From contig JAUWEU010000059.1 in assembly GCA_030608125.1 (NCBI GenBank), positions 1 to 5,234 of the forward strand: a stretch of DNA of 5,234 bases, given 5' to 3'. The translations under genes were made by a program, and so were the position numbers. This DNA is from Dehalococcoidia bacterium (GTDB lineage Bacteria > Chloroflexota > Dehalococcoidia > Dehalococcoidales > W498). Of the stretch, positions 1-5,234 are shown piece after piece (position 1 is the stretch's first letter; every line of letters begins with the position of its first letter). The notes under the pieces were generated by a model that was not told the origin of the DNA, did no database searches, and saw nothing but the letters and a program-made list of their open reading frames with translations.

Positions 1-542
1 GTTGACGAAATCACGGTATGGTGATAACCAAGGGCGGCGGCACCAATCTTCTTGTGGTCTCCTTCCTCAACTGGTCCGATAATCAGGTTCTTCTCCTGGC
101 AAATCTCACAGACCTTTCTTAGAACCTCGGTATCTTTGTCATGATTGGCTGTTCCCCAAACGATTAAGGGAACATCAATAGCCTCGGCTACCCTTTTGAC
201 CACCTCGGCAGCTTCATCAGCTTCCCGATTAAGCCCGTTGGGGTCGGTGCTTATTAGTTGCAGGGCGATCATATCTGCTCCATAATCTTCAATACATTTC
301 TTTGCCCAGGCAACAGGGTCATTGGTTACCCCGGCAAAAGGCTCTAAAGCGGCTTCAGCCCACTCCTCAGGGGCACAGTCCCAAACCTCCATGGCTATCT
401 TGGGCAGATTTGGCATCTCGCCTTCAAAAAGGTAGAAGGGATAAGCACTCTCCCCGCCAATGGTTACTGCTTTATTCCCCTTGCCCAGTTTTATCTCTTT
501 GATTTTGCCGCTATATAATGTCTTGGGAATTTCAAATGCCAT
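1..542 (-). CDS. acsD: Corrinoid iron-sulfur protein small subunit (CODH/ACS delta subunit), 5' part only
   Basis: This is the N-terminal 180 residues of the small (delta) subunit of the corrinoid iron-sulfur protein, which with AcsC carries the methyl group from methyl-THF to acetyl-CoA synthase in the cytoplasm. The frame is open to the left window edge, so perhaps 130 or more residues are missing. The protein starts MAFEIPKTLYSGKIKEI and contains IGGESAYPFYLFEGEMPN (about 28-45), AMEVWD (50-55), a DPVAWAKKCIEDYGADMI stretch (75-92) and PLIVWGTAN (125-133). I recognise this layout from bacterial AcsD/CdhD, a TIM-barrel family. The ATG at 540-542 is chosen because AGGGAG lies 7 bases upstream and the MAFEIP start is typical of the family as I recall it. 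The start is overlapped by a short upstream ORF (532-624) that repeats the same start region. The gene follows an unknown small gene and folD, which places methyl transfer directly after folate-C1 chemistry. Identification comes from recognising the protein, not from a search. Confidence 0.93.
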   Translation of the reverse strand, partial: MAFEIPKTLYSGKIKEIKLGKGNKAVTIGGESAYPFYLFEGEMPNLPKIAMEVWDCAPEEWAEAALEPFAGVTNDPVAWAKKCIEDYGADMIALQLISTDPNGLNREADEAAEVVKRVAEAIDVPLIVWGTANHDKDTEVLRKVCEICQEKNLIIGPVEEGDHKKIGAAALGYHHTVISS

Positions 543-558
543 TTTTTATCTCCCTGTC
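526..558. repeat. Direct repeat of the acsD start region, copy 1 (real acsD start)
   Basis: This 33-base block matches 608-640 at 26 of 33 positions, offset 82 bp. The core 526-545 matches 608-627 at 19 of 20, the single mismatch being a silent third-codon position. The block spans the Shine-Dalgarno, the ATG and the first codons of acsD. The offset is not a multiple of three, so the copies are in different frames. Confidence 0.85.
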
Positions 559-624
559 CACTACCAATTTTACATAACCAAAGTAACAATTCCTAGCTGT
601 ATAGCTAGGAATTTCAAACGCCAT
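532..624 (-). CDS. Possible 30-codon leader ORF made from a duplicated acsD start
   Basis: This short ORF begins with ATG at 622-624 and ends with TGA at 532-534, overlapping the acsD start by 11 bases in another frame. It encodes 30 residues: MAFEIPSYTARNCYFGYV, then KLVVDREIKNGI. The first six residues are identical to those of AcsD, and the two codon differences there (GCG/GCA and CCT/CCC) are silent. It has its own Shine-Dalgarno-like AGGGAAG (631-637), 6 bases upstream, and starts 15 bases after the stop of the 72-residue gene. After MAFEIP it shows no resemblance to AcsD. It may be a translated leader that couples or tunes acsD translation, or simply the scar of a local duplication or of a lost acsD copy. 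Nothing suggests a function for the peptide itself. Confidence 0.3.
   Translation of the reverse strand: MAFEIPSYTARNCYFGYVKLVVDREIKNGI
550..555 (-). promoter_or_regulatory. Shine-Dalgarno of acsD
   Basis: AGGGAG on the minus strand, 7 bases before the acsD ATG. It lies inside the upstream 30-codon ORF, so ribosomes translating that ORF would cross this site and stop 8 bases inside acsD, an arrangement suited to translational coupling. Confidence 0.7.
588..613 (-). other. Perfect 11-bp inverted repeat, RNA hairpin upstream of acsD
   Basis: The arms AATTCCTAGCT and AGCTAGGAATT pair perfectly over 11 bp around a 4-base loop (GTAT on the plus strand, ATAC on the minus strand). It lies 46 bases before the acsD ATG, within the leader ORF. 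On the transcribed minus strand the bases after the stem are TGTTACTTTGGTTATG-like rather than a run of U, and the stem is AU-rich, so it does not look like a classical intrinsic terminator. It could be an intercistronic processing or stabilising hairpin, or an operator-like palindrome in DNA. The function is inferred; the symmetry is seen directly. Confidence 0.6.
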
Positions 625-640
625 TTTGGTCTTCCCTATC
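608..640. repeat. Direct repeat of the acsD start region, copy 2 (upstream)
   Basis: This is the upstream partner of 526-558. It holds an ATG (622-624, minus strand) with AGGGAAG at good spacing and codons for MAFEIP. Its inner end (608-613) also forms part of one arm of the hairpin at 588-613. The highest identity lies in the coding and ATG part. The Shine-Dalgarno part differs in detail but remains a purine-rich AGGGA site. Confidence 0.85.
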
Positions 641-858
641 TAAGCCGGATTCCTCCTCTTTTCACTGCCATACCAATCTTCCCCATACCAATATCTCTCG
701 CCAGTTTGCAGATATTTGAGCTTCTCTTTACGGCTGACTAGTTTTTGCCTCCATTTGCCAAGTTCCTCGCCTTCGGGCTTACCCTCGTCAAAGGTTGCTC
801 CCAGCACTTCTACTTCCTCCCTACCGGGTGCACTCTTTTTTTCAATCTTATACTCCAT
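640..858 (-). CDS. Unrecognised 72-residue charged protein in the Wood-Ljungdahl cluster
   Basis: I do not recognise this protein. With the ATG at 856-858 it has 72 residues and is very rich in Lys, Glu and Arg. It has no signal peptide, membrane segment or cysteine. The N-terminal part (1-35) looks hydrophilic, with KSAPGREEVEVLGATFDEGK; the middle (about 34-51, GKWRQKLVSRKEKLKYLQ) could be a basic helix; an aromatic motif YWYGEDWYG lies at 56-64. The start is chosen because TAAGGAG (870-876) overlaps the folD stop codon (874-876) and lies 11 bases before this ATG; an in-frame GTG at 868-870 falls on the Shine-Dalgarno itself and is unlikely. The gap after folD is only 15 bases, and the next ORF starts 15 bases beyond this stop, so it appears to be co-translated with folD and acsD. 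A role linked to the CFeSP/ACS complex is only guilt by association. It could also be a non-functional remnant. Confidence 0.6.
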   Translation of the reverse strand: MEYKIEKKSAPGREEVEVLGATFDEGKPEGEELGKWRQKLVSRKEKLKYLQTGERYWYGEDWYGSEKRRNPA

Positions 859-869
859 CGTTTTTCTCA

Positions 870-876
870 CTCCTTA
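870..876 (-). promoter_or_regulatory. Shine-Dalgarno of the 72-residue gene, overlapping the folD stop
   Basis: TAAGGAG on the minus strand. The first three bases are the folD stop codon. It supports initiation at the ATG 856-858 (11-base spacing, slightly long) and suggests coupling to folD translation. Confidence 0.6.
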
Positions 877-1761
877 GGTTAGTCCGGCAGCCAGTTTTGC
901 CGCTCTTAATGTGTTTAGCATAAGCATAGTTATAGTCATCGGTCCAACCCCGCCGGGAACCGGGCTAATGGCTTTAGCCTTCTCCTTAACTGCGTCAAAG
1001 TCAACATCTCCGCACAGGATAGCCTTACCTTCCGGGGTCTTTCCTATTCGGTTAACACCAACATCAATGACCACTACCCCCTCTTTGACCATGTCGGCGG
1101 TGATAGCCTTGGGTTTTCCCGCAGCTACAATTAGTATATCAGCTCTCTTGGTATGAAAGGAAATATCCTTAGTTCGGGTGTGGCATATAGTCACCGTGGC
1201 ATTAGCTCCCTCTTTCTTCTGGAGAAGGATATTGGCTATAGGTTTGCCCACGATATTACTCCTGCCGACGACTACTACCTCTGCCCCTTCAATCTTAACC
1301 CCGGACCGGATTAGAAGCTGCTGTATCCCATGAGGAGTGCAAGGTAAATAGTCTGGCTCACCTATCATTAGTTTGCCTACATTCACTGGATGAAAGCCGT
1401 CAACATCCTTTTTGGGGTCAACGGCACAAAGAACTTCAGTTTCATTGATATGCTTGGGCAGGGGCAGTTGGACCAGGATGCCATGAATCTTTTGGTCTTT
1501 ATTTAGCTTGTCAATTAAAGCTAGTAGTTCTTCCTGACCGGTCTCAGCCGGCAGGTCATGTCTTTCTGAATAGACACCCAAAGCCTCGCATGTTTTTACC
1601 TTTGACCCGACATAAACCTGGGATGCCGGGTCCTCGCCCACCAGGACAGTGGCTAGTCCTGGTATGAGATTATGCTTCTCTTTGAGCTCAGTAATCTCTT
1701 GCTTTAGCTCCTGGCGAATCTGTTTGGCAATCTCGGTTCCACTAATAATTTGTGCTGGCAT
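874..1761 (-). CDS. folD: Bifunctional methylene-THF dehydrogenase / methenyl-THF cyclohydrolase FolD
   Basis: FolD interconverts 10-formyl-THF, 5,10-methenyl-THF and 5,10-methylene-THF in the cytoplasm. In this cluster it would carry out the two steps after Fhs on the methyl branch. At 295 residues it is close to the usual length. The catalytic site is intact: Tyr50 and Lys54 in YVGSK, Gln98 in VQLPLP, and Asp121 in KDVDGFHP. The C-terminal Rossmann domain has GRSNIVGKP (166-174), and the signature PGGVGPMT is at 269-276. The ATG at 1759-1761 has AAGGGGG about 5 bases upstream and gives the standard N-terminus. It begins 44 bases after the preceding cooC-type gene, and its stop codon is part of the next gene's ribosome-binding site. 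Whether it uses NADP or NAD cannot be decided here. No separate cyclohydrolase gene is present, consistent with FolD doing both steps. Confidence 0.98.
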   Translation of the reverse strand: MPAQIISGTEIAKQIRQELKQEITELKEKHNLIPGLATVLVGEDPASQVYVGSKVKTCEALGVYSERHDLPAETGQEELLALIDKLNKDQKIHGILVQLPLPKHINETEVLCAVDPKKDVDGFHPVNVGKLMIGEPDYLPCTPHGIQQLLIRSGVKIEGAEVVVVGRSNIVGKPIANILLQKKEGANATVTICHTRTKDISFHTKRADILIVAAGKPKAITADMVKEGVVVIDVGVNRIGKTPEGKAILCGDVDFDAVKEKAKAISPVPGGVGPMTITMLMLNTLRAAKLAAGLT

Positions 1762-1805
1762 TTTTGCCCCCTTTTCTTATTATTATGACACAGTAAGCCA
1801 ATCCT

Positions 1806-2555
1806 TTACAAATTAGCCATCAAATCACTAATTGCCCTCACTGCCTTTGAGGTATCAGGCAGATCAAGCAGCGGCTTTAGCTTGAGATCATACTCATAGA
1901 CCTGCTCATCTTCAGGAATTATAGCTGTGGGCTTAATTCCCAGCCTATCTAGTTCCTCAATAACGAGAGGGTCTAGCTTGGTCGGGGCGAAATTGATTAT
2001 CACCGATTGCTTTTTCACCATCAGCTTTAGCTCGGAGACCAGGTCCCTTATCCGGGCAACAGTTCGCACCCCCTTCACTGAATGGTCAGAGATTATAAGA
2101 AGCTGGTCAACATTCTGAGTGGTTCTCCGATTCAGATGCTCCATCCCAGCCTCATTATCCATAACCATATAGGCATAGTTTTCAACCAGGGTATCGGCGA
2201 ATTTCCTCAGGATAAGATTAGGGTAACAGTAGCACTCTGGACCCTCGCCCCTGCCCATCGTTATCAGGTCAAGGTCTTCACCTTCAACGATAATCTCGTT
2301 TAATTTATACTCCAGATAAGTCTCCTTGGTCATTCCAGGAGGTATGTTTATCTTGTCCTTTTGGAATTCATCCAGCATCGAGCCAACCGTCTTATTGACA
2401 TTAAGTCCCAGACTCTCTCCCAGATTGGCATTGGGGTCAGCATCAATTGCCAGAATTGGTCCCGAGCCGTTCTTTCTAAGATAGCGAATGACCAGACTGG
2501 CTACAGATGTCTTGCCGCTACCACCCTTTCCAGCCACAGCAATATTAAAACTCAA
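1806..2555 (-). CDS. cooC: CooC-family nickel-insertion ATPase (second copy, between fhs and folD)
   Basis: This is a MinD/CooC-type P-loop ATPase, predicted to use ATP to load nickel into the active-site cluster of CO dehydrogenase or acetyl-CoA synthase. It has 249 residues. It shows the deviant Walker A GKGGSGKT (9-16, with the signature Lys10), IDADPNANLGE (37-47), the metal-binding CYC motif (Cys108 and Cys110, expected to bind nickel between two subunits of a dimer) and a Walker-B-like DNEAGMEH (133-140). The start is TTG at 2553-2555, preceded by GGAGG 8 bases upstream; no ATG gives the complete P-loop strand. Its ribosome-binding site begins just after the fhs stop codon, so it is probably coupled to fhs. 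It differs clearly from the other CooC-like protein at 4401-5189 outside the motifs (DNEAG against DMEAG; different region between Walker A and CYC), so it is not a recent duplicate. Whether its client is CODH or ACS is not shown by sequence. Confidence 0.93.
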   Translation of the reverse strand: MSFNIAVAGKGGSGKTSVASLVIRYLRKNGSGPILAIDADPNANLGESLGLNVNKTVGSMLDEFQKDKINIPPGMTKETYLEYKLNEIIVEGEDLDLITMGRGEGPECYCYPNLILRKFADTLVENYAYMVMDNEAGMEHLNRRTTQNVDQLLIISDHSVKGVRTVARIRDLVSELKLMVKKQSVIINFAPTKLDPLVIEELDRLGIKPTAIIPEDEQVYEYDLKLKPLLDLPDTSKAVRAISDLMANL

Positions 2556-2563
2556 GCAGTTAT

Positions 2564-2568
2564 CCTCC
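2564..2568 (-). promoter_or_regulatory. Shine-Dalgarno deciding a TTG start for the second cooC
   Basis: GGAGG on the minus strand, 8 bases before TTG 2553-2555 and a few bases after the fhs TAG (2570-2572). It is the main reason for accepting the rare TTG start and suggests coupling with fhs. Confidence 0.75.
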
Positions 2569-2569
2569 G

Positions 2570-4333
2570 CTAAAACAGCCCCGTGACCTTTCCCGTGTTT
2601 GCATCTACATCGACCCGTCTAAAGGCAGGGTCAGATGAGGTTCCTGGCATCAGGCTGATGGTTCCGGCACAGGGACAGAGGAATTTCGCCCCGGAATAAA
2701 TCAACACATCGCGGATGGGCAGAGTCCAACCCTTGGGGGTGCCCTTAACTGCCGGGTCATGGGTGAGGCTCAGATGAGTCTTGACCATCATGGTGGTGTA
2801 ATCATCATATTTAGAATCGGACTCAAGTTTCTTAGCTTTGGCTTCGGCATCAGGGGTCCAGGACACGCCATCAGCTCCATAGACCACTTTAGCAATCTTT
2901 TCCACCCGCTCCCGCAGTTTCATTTCCACGGGATAAAGGAACTTGAACTCATTCTCAACTTTACAGGCTTCCTTGACCACATCAGCCAGCTCCAGGGCGC
3001 CATCGCCGCCGTCAGCCCAGTGGCTGGACACAGCACAGTATGCCCCGGCTGCCTCGGCTGCCTTTCTCACCATAGCGATTTCAGCCTCGGTATCGGTGTG
3101 GAAGCGATTGATGCACACCACTGGTTTGATACCAGATGTTTTGATGATGTTGATGTGGTGCACCATGTTTGGCATGCCCTTCTCCAGGAGTCCCAGGTCC
3201 TCTTTAGCATAAGAGTCAGGCAGGGGCAGACCAGCTACTACCTTAGGTCCGCCACCATGCATCTTCAGTGCCCGGATGGTGGTGGTGAGTACCGATACAT
3301 GCGGCTTGAGACCACTGTAGCGGCACTTAACATTCCAGAACTTCTCAAAGCCGATGTCAGCACCGAAGCCGCTCTCGGTAACATGGTAGTCAAACAGCTT
3401 CAGCCCGACTCGGTCGGCGATTATTGATGACTGCCCCACGGCAATATTGGCAAATGGTCCGGCATGCACCATGCAAGGTTGATACTCCACGGTGCACATC
3501 AGGGTGGGGTTAATAGTGTTACGCATCCAGGCGGTCATGGCGCCCCCCACCTCAAGGTCACGCGTGGTAATGACATCGCCCTTCTTATCAAAGGCTACCG
3601 TGATATTATTCAGTCTTTCCCGCAGGTCAGCTAAATCCCTAACAATGGACAGGATAGCCATAAGCTCAGAGCTGACGGCGATGGCGAACTTGGACTGCAT
3701 GGCGAAGCCATCCATGCGACCGCCGAGACCGATGACGATATTGCGCAGGCTCTGAGCGCAAAAATCCATAATCCAGCCCATCTCCACCCTAGTGGGGTCG
3801 ATGTCTAGGCGGCTCATCTTGGTGAGTCTAGCCAGTTGCTCGTCATTGTAATTGCGCTCGTGCTGCATCCTGGAAGTAAGCGCCACCATGGCTAGATTAT
3901 GGGCATTCATGATGTCGTTGATGTCTCCGGTAAGACCCATAGAGAATTCGGTCATGGGAATAGCCAGGGCGTTACCACCGCCGGCAGCGGTTCCCTTGAT
4001 ATTCATCGTCGGACCGCCTGAAGGCTGGCGGATAGCACCACCCACGTTTAGCTTCCGCTTGCCCATGCCTTCCAAAATACCCATTGTCGTTGTTGTTTTC
4101 CCCTCACCCAGCGGCGTCGGGGTTATAGCAGTTACCTCAATGTACTTGCCATCCGGCTTGTCCTTGAGGCGGTCAATGATTTTTATAAAATCAAGCCGGC
4201 ATAGTCTCCCGAAAGGAAGAATCTCATCCTTTTCCAGGTTTAGTCTCTCCCGCCACTCATCAGGGGTTGGCATGTTGACTTCAGCCGCTTCTGAAATCTG
4301 CCAATCCTTCATTTTTACCGCATCGTAAGCCAC
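2570..4333 (-). CDS. fhs: Formate-tetrahydrofolate ligase, divergent form
   Basis: Fhs makes 10-formyl-THF from formate, ATP and THF, the entry step of the methyl branch. The 587 residues include the P-loop [11 protein letters not shown] (71-81, Lys79), Arg102 in [15 protein letters not shown] (113-120), TGD (135-137), LGGRMDGF (203-210), [10 protein letters not shown] (289-298), ESGFGADIG (320-328), RALKMHGGG (354-362), [12 protein letters not shown] (408-419) and Trp439, a candidate folate-stacking residue. It is about 30 residues longer than the roughly 557 usual for bacterial Fhs, including about 14 extra around 155-177. Several signature positions differ from the common form as I remember it: REPSLGP is RQPSGGP, NIAHGCNS is NIAVGQSS, and the usual C-terminal MPGLPK is MPGTSS, preceded by a CPC pair (553-555). 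The start is GTG at 4331-4333, with AAAGGAGG 6 bases upstream; ATG at codon 8 lacks such a site. Family membership is secure; full normal activity is inferred. Confidence 0.96.
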   Translation of the reverse strand: MAYDAVKMKDWQISEAAEVNMPTPDEWRERLNLEKDEILPFGRLCRLDFIKIIDRLKDKPDGKYIEVTAITPTPLGEGKTTTTMGILEGMGKRKLNVGGAIRQPSGGPTMNIKGTAAGGGNALAIPMTEFSMGLTGDINDIMNAHNLAMVALTSRMQHERNYNDEQLARLTKMSRLDIDPTRVEMGWIMDFCAQSLRNIVIGLGGRMDGFAMQSKFAIAVSSELMAILSIVRDLADLRERLNNITVAFDKKGDVITTRDLEVGGAMTAWMRNTINPTLMCTVEYQPCMVHAGPFANIAVGQSSIIADRVGLKLFDYHVTESGFGADIGFEKFWNVKCRYSGLKPHVSVLTTTIRALKMHGGGPKVVAGLPLPDSYAKEDLGLLEKGMPNMVHHINIIKTSGIKPVVCINRFHTDTEAEIAMVRKAAEAAGAYCAVSSHWADGGDGALELADVVKEACKVENEFKFLYPVEMKLRERVEKIAKVVYGADGVSWTPDAEAKAKKLESDSKYDDYTTMMVKTHLSLTHDPAVKGTPKGWTLPIRDVLIYSGAKFLCPCAGTISLMPGTSSDPAFRRVDVDANTGKVTGLF

Positions 4334-4400
4334 AGAAAACCTCCTTTATTTAAATTTTTGCTATTAATGGATGCCTATTTAAATGTAGTTATGCTTCCTT
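4334..4400 (-). promoter_or_regulatory. AT-rich intergenic gap before fhs, possible internal promoter
   Basis: This 67-base gap is the most AT-rich stretch in the window. It contains the palindrome ATTTAAAT twice, at 4348-4355 and 4377-4384, 29 bp apart. No pair of -35 and -10 boxes with good spacing and no terminator hairpin is convincing. It could hold a promoter for fhs and the genes after it, but only composition and the repeated 8-mer support this. Confidence 0.2.
4340..4347 (-). promoter_or_regulatory. Strong Shine-Dalgarno deciding the GTG start of fhs
   Basis: AAAGGAGG on the minus strand, 6 bases before GTG 4331-4333. It is the strongest ribosome-binding site in the window and suggests high fhs translation. 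It fixes the GTG rather than the ATG at codon 8. Confidence 0.85.
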
Positions 4401-5189
4401 CTAATTTATCAGGCTTTGTACTTGTGCCGTTGATAACAAAACCTGATAAATATTTCTTACTTCGTTGATAATCTGCTGACTGGAATCAAGCAAGGGAAGA
4501 TTAGCCAGGTCAGCGTCTACTATTGCTTGGTCATAGGGGATAAAGCCAAGGAATTCAAAGTCGGGAAGGTTAGAAACTAGGAATTCCCTGTCTGATTGGT
4601 TTCTAACCTTATTGGCTACCACGGCGATATTCGGTAAACCAATATCCTGTGCCAGCTCATCAATTCTGTAGGCTGTTTCAATGCTCCGTCTGCCTGGTTC
4701 TACCACTACAATCAGTTTGTCTACTGCCTTGGCTGTTGCCCGTCCTAGGTGTTCTATTCCGGCCTCCATATCTAAAATAATTACTTCATTTCTAAACACG
4801 AGTAGGTGAATGAGCAGGGCTTGTAACAAGGCATTTTCCGGGCAATAACAACCACTACCACCCTTTTTGATTCGCCCCATCACCATTAATCTAATCCCAT
4901 TATATTTAAGAGAATATTTTTCGGGCAAGTCATCAACCTTAGGATTTAACTTAAAGTAGGGTGCAATCTGACCCGGGCGTGCCCCTGTCCTTTCTTCAAT
5001 AAGAGCACTCATCTCAGATATGGGGATTATCTTGTCACTGTCGGGGAAACCAAGGGTGGCAGCTAGATTGGCATCGGGGTCAGCATCTATAGCTAGAACA
5101 GAATAGCCAGCTTCAGAAAATATCTTGGCAAGGAGAGCCGTTAATAAGGTCTTCCCTACTCCGCCTTTACCAGTGACAGCAATCTTCAT
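4401..5189 (-). CDS. cooC: CooC/AcsF-type nickel-insertion ATPase (first copy)
   Basis: This is a CooC/AcsF-family ATPase, expected to drive ATP-dependent nickel loading of CO dehydrogenase or acetyl-CoA synthase. It has 262 residues: deviant Walker A GKGGVGKT (7-14, signature Lys8), IDADPDANLAATLG (34-47), a family-specific stretch EERTGARPG (65-73) with FKLNPKVDDLPEKYS (79-93), the nickel-binding CYC motif (Cys114 and Cys116), the Walker-B-like DMEAGIEHLGR (140-150) and VVEPGRRSIETA (167-178). The middle stretch and the RRSIETA segment look to me like the AcsF/CooC proteins of acetogens, so it is the more canonical of the two copies. The ATG at 5187-5189 begins directly on the P-loop strand, as is usual. 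No good Shine-Dalgarno precedes it; an open frame from the window edge ends in TGA overlapping this ATG (ATGA, 5186-5189), so initiation may depend on an upstream gene. The next gene, fhs, starts 67 bases downstream. Confidence 0.94.
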   Translation of the reverse strand: MKIAVTGKGGVGKTLLTALLAKIFSEAGYSVLAIDADPDANLAATLGFPDSDKIIPISEMSALIEERTGARPGQIAPYFKLNPKVDDLPEKYSLKYNGIRLMVMGRIKKGGSGCYCPENALLQALLIHLLVFRNEVIILDMEAGIEHLGRATAKAVDKLIVVVEPGRRSIETAYRIDELAQDIGLPNIAVVANKVRNQSDREFLVSNLPDFEFLGFIPYDQAIVDADLANLPLLDSSQQIINEVRNIYQVLLSTAQVQSLIN

Positions 5190-5234
5190 CGCAACTTATT
5201 CTTATCATAATAAAGCTGAGTCTTTAGGGGAAAG

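Noticed and set aside
588..613. Hairpin as an intrinsic terminator
   Set aside because: The stem is AU-rich and not followed by a U-tract on the transcribed strand, and acsD follows within 50 bases in the same direction.
532..624. Programmed frameshift joining the leader ORF to acsD
   Set aside because: The acsD start has its own ribosome-binding site and a complete family-like N-terminus, there is no slippery heptamer of standard type, and the leader after MAFEIP shows no AcsD similarity.
302..741. Two plus-strand open frames of 66 and 93 residues across the acsD junction
   Set aside because: They run antisense to acsD and the 72-residue gene, have no convincing ribosome-binding site, and are of low-complexity composition (Pro-, Ile- and Leu-rich).
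868..870. GTG as the start of the small gene (76 residues)
   Set aside because: This GTG overlaps the only Shine-Dalgarno (870-876) and would have no site of its own. The ATG at 856-858 is better placed.
1762..1805. Promoter or terminator between the second cooC and folD
   Set aside because: The 44-base gap shows no stem-loop with a U-tract and no convincing -35/-10 pair, only the folD ribosome-binding site.
2759..3427. A 222-residue plus-strand open frame
   Set aside because: It lies wholly antisense to fhs, whose protein is conserved in full. The translation is His/Ser-rich with no recognisable motif, typical of a shadow frame.
3852..4328. A 158-residue plus-strand open frame
   Set aside because: It is antisense to the conserved N-terminal part of fhs including the P-loop, and has no independent coding signal.
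1..5234. CRISPR arrays, tRNA or rRNA genes, insertion sequences, phage or toxin-antitoxin genes
   Set aside because: No repeated spacer pattern, cloverleaf, transposase-like protein or terminal inverted repeats were seen. The window is almost completely filled by metabolic genes.

Overview
The window carries part of a Wood-Ljungdahl (reductive acetyl-CoA) gene cluster. Every credible gene lies on the minus strand, so transcription runs from high to low coordinates. In transcription order the genes are: a CooC/AcsF-type nickel-insertion ATPase (4401-5189); formate-tetrahydrofolate ligase fhs (2570-4333); a second, different CooC-family ATPase (1806-2555); bifunctional folD (874-1761); an unrecognised 72-residue protein (640-858); and the first 180 codons of the corrinoid iron-sulfur protein small subunit acsD/cdhD, which runs off the left edge (1-542). 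Spacing is tight throughout (gaps of 14 to about 100 bases), with no convincing terminator and no gene-free stretch over 300 bases. This looks like one operon or a few coupled transcription units.

The genes fit one pathway. Fhs activates formate to 10-formyl-THF. FolD converts that to methylene-THF by its cyclohydrolase and dehydrogenase activities. AcsD, with AcsC (not in the window), receives the methyl group and hands it to acetyl-CoA synthase. The two CooC/AcsF ATPases are expected to mature the nickel sites of CO dehydrogenase and/or acetyl-CoA synthase. Methylene-THF reductase, the AcsE methyltransferase, CODH, ACS and AcsC are not visible and would be expected in flanking sequence.

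The organism is almost certainly a strictly anaerobic bacterium of moderate GC content. Folate-based C1 enzymes together with the bacterial-type AcsD N-terminus argue against a methanogenic archaeon. The gene mix, interleaved CooC genes and divergent Fhs would suit Chloroflexota/Dehalococcoidia or another uncultured acetogen-like lineage, but this placement is recall-based inference.

The least ordinary part is the 100-base junction before acsD (about 526-642). The acsD translation start (Shine-Dalgarno, ATG and codons for MAFEIP) is present twice, 82 bp apart. The upstream copy opens a 30-codon ORF that overlaps the real acsD start, and a perfect 11-bp hairpin lies inside it. The unknown 72-residue protein sits immediately upstream. 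Other points of interest are the divergent Fhs and the pairing of two unlike CooC proteins around it.
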